From NCBI GenBank assembly GCA_024278565.1, contig JAJRSY010000271.1, positions 1-10,182 on the forward strand: a stretch of 10,182 nucleotides of DNA. The letters run 5' to 3'. The notes under the pieces were generated by a model that ran no database searches, was not told the origin of the DNA, and saw nothing but the letters and a program-made list of their open reading frames with translations. The translations under genes were made by a program, and so were the position numbers. Each line of letters opens with the position of its first letter. Positions within the stretch are counted from its first letter, which is position 1. Source of the DNA: Bacteroidota bacterium (GTDB lineage Bacteria; Bacteroidota; Bacteroidia; Flavobacteriales; Flavobacteriaceae). Shown one piece after another: positions 6,946 through 10,182 of the stretch.

Positions 6946-7023
6946 AATAAAAGGGGCTATTACTCAAAATTAATAACTGATTTCGTCCATTTAAGGACGT
7001 AGAAATTCCAAATTTCGGCTTTC

Positions 7024-7118
7024 ACCATCCCTTGGCAGCATTACCTGCCCAGGTTCATTGGGTATAATCTCAGCTTGTCCTGAATCGGTTTCAGGAATCC
7101 GCACCCCTTTGAGATGGT
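7024..7118 (-). promoter_or_regulatory. TPP riboswitch (THI box)
   Basis: Read on the minus strand, the THI-box landmarks appear in order: AAAGGGGTGC (7101-7110), GCTGAGATTATACCC (from 7074 downward), TGAACCTGGGCAGGTAATGC (ending at 7038) and CCAAGGGATGG. The outer stem P1 pairs ACCATCTC (7111-7118) with GGGATGGT (7024-7031). P2 uses GGGT/ACCC, P3 is TCCTGAA/TTCAGGA (7090-7096 with 7078-7084), and GGCAG/CTGCC closes the arm that grips the pyrophosphate. The class binds thiamine pyrophosphate and normally represses at high ligand. It lies 94 bases before the receptor ATG and nothing else is downstream, so the receptor is its target. Confidence 0.95.
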
Positions 7119-7119
7119 T

Positions 7120-7152
7120 CAAAGGTACAGCCAATACAAATGGTTTCACAAA
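7120..7152 (-). promoter_or_regulatory. Bacteroidota-type promoter of the riboswitch-receptor unit
   Basis: TTTG (7149-7152) and TACCTTTG (7120-7127) match the -33 TTTG and -7 TAnnTTTG elements with a 21-base spacer. Transcription would begin within the first bases of riboswitch stem P1, as expected for an aptamer at the very 5' end. The -33 element is 20 bases from the edge of the MITE-like unit at 7173. Confidence 0.7.
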
Positions 7153-7172
7153 TAAAACAATAAATATACTCA

Positions 7173-7445
7173 TATACTCCTGCCAAATAGAAATTCAGGA
7201 GAATCAAGGCAGGGATTTTTTTCCGTACCAAGGCAGGGCGGAGCGTTAAGAAAATGTCTTGCAGACATTTTTAGCACGACAAAGCGAGAGCTTTGGGCGA
7301 GACGGAGCGTGGATACCAGCTGGTGCATTGGCAAGGCATAGCCGTAGATACGGCGGTAAATTTTAACGTAGGTCTGGGAAAAAAGACCAAGCCTGCCTAC
7401 CGGCAGGCAGGTTGAAATTTCGAGTTTCTATTTGGCAGGAGTATA
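7173..7445. mobile_element. 273-bp MITE-like element with perfect 21-bp terminal inverted repeats
   Basis: The ends 7173-7193 and 7425-7445 are exact reverse complements (TATACTCCTGCCAAATAGAA plus one base). The outermost TATA is itself self-complementary, so a TA or TATA target duplication cannot be separated from the repeat. Inside are consecutive hairpins: 7251-7271 (nine pairs, TGC loop), 7280-7295 (CAAAGC-GAGA-GCTTTG), palindrome 7315-7324, 7341-7354 (GCCGTA-GA-TACGGC), 7371-7388 (GGTCT/AGACC) and the palindrome at 7392-7411. There are direct repeats of CAAGGCAGGG (7205 and 7229) and CGGAGCGT (7239 and 7303). No convincing coding frame is present. It reads as a non-autonomous transposable element or structured-RNA repeat lodged between two genes. 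Confidence 0.65.
7392..7411. repeat. Second copy of the CCTGCCTGCCGGCAGGCAGG palindrome
   Basis: It differs at one base (A for G at 7399-7400, CCTGCCTACCGG) from the perfect palindrome at 3009-3028. It lies inside the MITE-like element near its right end. No clean T-run follows on either strand, so here it is better seen as part of the repeat than as a terminator. Confidence 0.6.
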
Positions 7446-7453
7446 ATTAACTG

Positions 7454-7484
7454 TTTGCCGAAAACAAAATGAGAACTACCTACG
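7454..7484 (+). promoter_or_regulatory. Weak candidate promoter of the hybrid kinase gene
   Basis: TTTG (7454-7457) and TACCTACG (7477-7484) are separated by 19 bases. The -7 matches TAnnTTTG at the outer positions but misses two of the TTTG bases. It begins nine bases after the right end of the MITE-like element. This is the best candidate in the 75-bp gap, but it is weak. Confidence 0.25.
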
Positions 7485-7520
7485 TATATACATCGAGTCT
7501 TTATATAGAAAAGGTATACT

Positions 7521-9992
7521 ATGGATGGAAAACCAAAAAGCAAGTTCAATATAAAGATTATTTTTAGTTATTTGGTATTGACGGTTTTAGCTTTGGTCGT
7601 AGGCTTATTTATCTATTCAGAGCTGAAGACTTACGTTTCAACCGAGACCGCTAGTGAAAATGACGAAAAGCTACTGAAGACCAATGCGCTGCTTACCGAC
7701 CTCTATGAGGCAGAAAGCCTTTCAAAACTATCGCTTCAAAGCAACACCCAGTATGATTTTAATGCCTACCTGCAAAAAATAGATTCTGTTAAGTCTGATA
7801 TTGGCAGCCTCAAACAACTTACAGAAGATGTTCGTCAAAAAAAACTGTTAGACAGCCTACAGGTCTTACTTGAACAAAAGGCAGAAAACAACTATGCCCT
7901 CAGAAATCTCAAATTGGGGAACACCAATAACCAATCTATAGATAAGGCCTTGAAGGAATTTGATAAAATCGAGGAGTCCATCGGTAAATTTTCTGCGGAA
8001 AACCTGTTTTCCAATTTTGACCAACTATCGCCCCAGTTGCAAAAATCATTACGGCAGTATGCAACACTTTTGAGCGAAAACGCACAGACCAACCTTGACG
8101 GAAGCTCTAACGCCGCATACATCGATTCTGTTTTGGCGGCTTCGAGGGCTATGTTGAAAGCAGCAAAGCAGAACGATACAAGATCGCAACGTTCTTTTAC
8201 CCTAAAGGAAATAGAGGTAAACCGACATGATCTAGAACTATCACAACAACTACATAACATCATTGCCGCATTTGAACAAGAGGTAATGGTCAAAACCTAC
8301 AATAACAATCTAAGAAAACAGGCCGCACTTAAAAGAGCTACCCGTATTGCAGGTTTCGCAGCTCTATTAGGGTTTTTTATTGTTAGCCTCTTCTCATTTT
8401 TAATTACCAGAGACTATTGGAAAGTACATTCGTATCGAGTAAAACTGGAGAAAGAAAAAAAGTTTTCAGACTCGCTGTTAAAAAGTAGGGAACAGTTGAT
8501 TTCTACCGTGAGCCATGATCTAAGAACCCCTTTGCACACAATAACCGGGTATACAGAACTTATTGAAAGTACCGAACTATCACAAAAACAAGAAAGGTAC
8601 TTGAAAAACATCAAATCGGCAGCGAGCTACGTGGGCAATCTGGTCAACGACCTATTGGATTTTTCAAAACTGGAGGGAGGTAAACTAAAAATCGAAAAAA
8701 CACCTTTTATTATCGGTCACCTCATTCAAGAAACCGCAGAAACCCTACAGTCATTTCACAGTGACAAAAATATAAAGTTGTATTTGACCATAGACCCAAA
8801 ATTACAAAAACCGGTTTTAGGCGACCCATTTCGTATACGGCAAGTATTGACCAACCTTATTGGTAATGCCTTTAAATTCACCGAGGAAGGTCATTTAAAA
8901 ATTAACGCTACCGCTTCTATGGGCAAAAGAAAGTCAATGATCGTAAAAATAAGTGTTACAGATACCGGAATTGGTATTGCAAAAGAAAAACAGCAGTTGA
9001 TCTTCAATGAATTTACCCAGGCAGATTCTACTACCGAGAAAAAATTCGGAGGTTATGGACTTGGACTGACCATTTCAAAAAAATTGACAGAACTGTTAAA
9101 AGGCACATTGACGTTAGAGAGCGAATTGGGTCAGGGCAGTACGTTTACATTTCAACTGCCATTGGAAATCACCACAAAGTTAGAGGCCAAACAATCTGAT
9201 TCGCCGTATATGGTTCCTAAATTGAGAATGCTCATTATTGATGATGATACGGCATTGTTGAGTATGCTAAGTGAACTGTCGGAAAGTATGGGTATGACCG
9301 TCCATACTTTTTCTAATTTTTTGCAGGTCGAAAAAGATTCACATTTAGCTTACGATGTAGTACTTACCGATATTCAAATGCCACAAATCACAGGTTTTGA
9401 AGTGTTGGAAAAGCTTCGGTCAGGTGAATACAAACATTATAAAAAACAACCTATTATTGCAATGACAGGGAGAAAAGATCTAGAATCCGAGGCCTATACC
9501 TCAATAGGGTTCGACCAAGTACTGCAAAAGCCTTTTTCAAAAAGCGAACTCATCGGAATGCTCAAACTTTTGGGTTTCGAAACACAAAAAACCAACGTAG
9601 AAAAAGCTAAAATCAAATCAGGGGAAAAAGAATCGGGCATCTATAGTTTACAAATTATCCATTCATTTCTGGGTACGAACGAAGATGCCATAAATGAGGT
9701 GTTAAGTACTTTTTTAAGGGATACAAAAGCAAACATGGCTCTTTTAGAAGAAGGTATTAACCTAGAAGATCACAAGCACATCAATCAAGTGGCTCATCGT
9801 ATGCTGCCAATGTTCAGGCAATTAAAAGTTAAAGATGTTGTACCTACCTTAGAGCGATTAGAGGTAATTGAAAACGGCACTACGAACAAGGGCAAGCTCT
9901 TAGATACACTTAAAGAACTGAACACCAATGTTGACACATTGACCTTGGCTCTTGAAAACCGAGCAGCTACAAGTCCAAGTTATAGTGATTGA
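7521..9992 (+). CDS. Hybrid sensor histidine kinase with receiver and HPt domains
   Basis: An 823-residue inner-membrane phosphorelay kinase. Transmembrane helices at about 12-32 and 275-296 enclose an all-helical, coiled-coil-like periplasmic domain of about 240 residues. HisKA follows with His332 (STVSHDLRTPLHTITGY), then HATPase with the N-box (Asn445, Asn449), DTGIG at 481-485, FNEFTQAD and GYGLGL at 511-516. A receiver at about 568-687 has acidic Asp574/Asp575, phosphoacceptor Asp617 (LTDIQMP), Thr649 and Lys670. A C-terminal HPt-like helical bundle at about 708-810 carries His759 in AHRMLPMFRQL, where the usual Lys-Gly after the His is replaced. Phosphate would run His332-Asp617-His759 to a separate regulator. 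The 3' end overlaps the convergent regulator gene by 26 bases, its likely partner. The signal sensed is unknown. Confidence 0.95.
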   Translation: MDGKPKSKFNIKIIFSYLVLTVLALVVGLFIYSELKTYVSTETASENDEKLLKTNALLTDLYEAESLSKLSLQSNTQYDFNAYLQKIDSVKSDIGSLKQLTEDVRQKKLLDSLQVLLEQKAENNYALRNLKLGNTNNQSIDKALKEFDKIEESIGKFSAENLFSNFDQLSPQLQKSLRQYATLLSENAQTNLDGSSNAAYIDSVLAASRAMLKAAKQNDTRSQRSFTLKEIEVNRHDLELSQQLHNIIAAFEQEVMVKTYNNNLRKQAALKRATRIAGFAALLGFFIVSLFSFLITRDYWKVHSYRVKLEKEKKFSDSLLKSREQLISTVSHDLRTPLHTITGYTELIESTELSQKQERYLKNIKSAASYVGNLVNDLLDFSKLEGGKLKIEKTPFIIGHLIQETAETLQSFHSDKNIKLYLTIDPKLQKPVLGDPFRIRQVLTNLIGNAFKFTEEGHLKINATASMGKRKSMIVKISVTDTGIGIAKEKQQLIFNEFTQADSTTEKKFGGYGLGLTISKKLTELLKGTLTLESELGQGSTFTFQLPLEITTKLEAKQSDSPYMVPKLRMLIIDDDTALLSMLSELSESMGMTVHTFSNFLQVEKDSHLAYDVVLTDIQMPQITGFEVLEKLRSGEYKHYKKQPIIAMTGRKDLESEAYTSIGFDQVLQKPFSKSELIGMLKLLGFETQKTNVEKAKIKSGEKESGIYSLQIIHSFLGTNEDAINEVLSTFLRDTKANMALLEEGINLEDHKHINQVAHRMLPMFRQLKVKDVVPTLERLEVIENGTTNKGKLLDTLKELNTNVDTLTLALENRAATSPSYSD

Positions 9993-10182
9993 TCTTATTG
10001 TAGAGTGTTTTTCTGGTAACCTGCAAAAGCTTGGCCGCCTTTGACTTATTGAAATTCGTCTTTTTCAAGGCTTTCAATATGCGGTCTTTTTCGAATTCTG
10101 ATTTTGAAAAACCATCAGCACCCAGTTTTTTTTCGTTAGGTTCCATTATTTCTTTGGGAAGAACTTCCAAGGTTATCTCATC
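9967..10182 (-). CDS. C-terminal end of a probable sigma-54-dependent response regulator (Fis-type HTH)
   Basis: Only the last 71 codons lie in the window; the gene continues past the right edge. After an acidic/Lys linker (DEITLEVLPKEIMEPNEKK) comes a Fis-type helix-turn-helix, FEKDRILKALKKTNFNKSKA followed by AKLLQVTRKTLYNKINHY, the classic end of NtrC-family enhancer-binding regulators. The receiver and AAA+ domains are not visible, so the class rests on this domain. An internal ATG or TTG would make a small protein, but the frame is open to the edge and no start is needed. It faces the hybrid kinase tail to tail, with stop codons overlapping by 26 bases, an arrangement consistent with a cognate phosphorelay pair. 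Confidence 0.85.
   Translation of the reverse strand, partial: DEITLEVLPKEIMEPNEKKLGADGFSKSEFEKDRILKALKKTNFNKSKAAKLLQVTRKTLYNKINHYNLDL

Noticed and set aside
6991..7173. A 60-codon frame on the minus strand upstream of the receptor
   Set aside because: It runs through the promoter and the whole TPP aptamer; its apparent protein-like stretch is the translated riboswitch.
7058..7249. A 63-codon frame on the plus strand
   Set aside because: It overlaps the riboswitch and the left end of the MITE-like element, with no family resemblance and no start context.
7173..7445. CRISPR array or tandem repeat locus
   Set aside because: The internal repeats are unequal hairpins and short words, not regularly spaced identical repeats with unique spacers.

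Overview
The window looks like a chromosomal segment of a marine-type Flavobacteriaceae (Bacteroidota). The support is a TonB-dependent receptor without SusC-type decoration, -7 elements of the Bacteroidota type TAnnTTTG, start codons without clear Shine-Dalgarno sites, a DUF3127 protein, and the flavobacterial-style gene set aat / DUF3127 / histidine kinase / HIT / greA. I infer the family from content; the genus cannot be fixed by reading alone.

Layout. 1-603 (-) is aat (leucyl/phenylalanyl-tRNA-protein transferase), broken by a one-base deletion in an A-run and cut by the left edge. 766-1149 (-) is a DUF3127 OB-fold-like protein with an SSB-like acidic tail. 1378-2526 (+) is a membrane histidine kinase without a partner regulator beside it, coupled (3-nt gap) to 2530-2883 (+), a zinc-ribbon protein with a C-terminal membrane anchor. 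Converging on it are HIT (3076-3468, -) and greA (3484-3960, -), an apparent operon. Between the converging 3' ends lies a 212-bp unit bounded by 22-bp inverted repeats. 4101-4538 (+) is a small lipoprotein with a degenerate Rieske-like C-terminus. A long hairpin region separates it from 4758-6929 (-), a TonB-dependent receptor.

The clearest regulatory unit is upstream of that receptor. A Bacteroidota promoter (7120-7152, -) leads directly into a well-formed TPP (THI-box) riboswitch (7024-7118, -), and the receptor is the first gene behind it. This makes it a predicted outer-membrane thiamine (or thiamine-derivative) importer, switched off when thiamine pyrophosphate is plentiful. A last hairpin ends one base before its start codon and may belong to the switch. 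Just upstream sits a 273-bp MITE-like element (7173-7445) with perfect 21-bp terminal inverted repeats and a chain of internal hairpins, placed between the receptor promoter and the next gene.

7521-9992 (+) is a hybrid histidine kinase (sensor, HisKA/HATPase, receiver, HPt). Its 3' end overlaps by 26 bp the tail of a convergent gene (9967 to the right edge, -) encoding the Fis-type HTH end of a probable sigma-54-dependent (NtrC-like) response regulator, the likely phosphorelay partner.

Most of the window is ordinary core genome. What deserves a second look is the two inverted-repeat-bounded elements that share a 20-bp palindrome, the riboswitch-receptor unit, the frameshifted aat, the SSB-like tail of the DUF3127 protein and the ligand-poor Rieske-like lipoprotein. 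I see no CRISPR array, tRNA, rRNA, transposase, phage or defence system.
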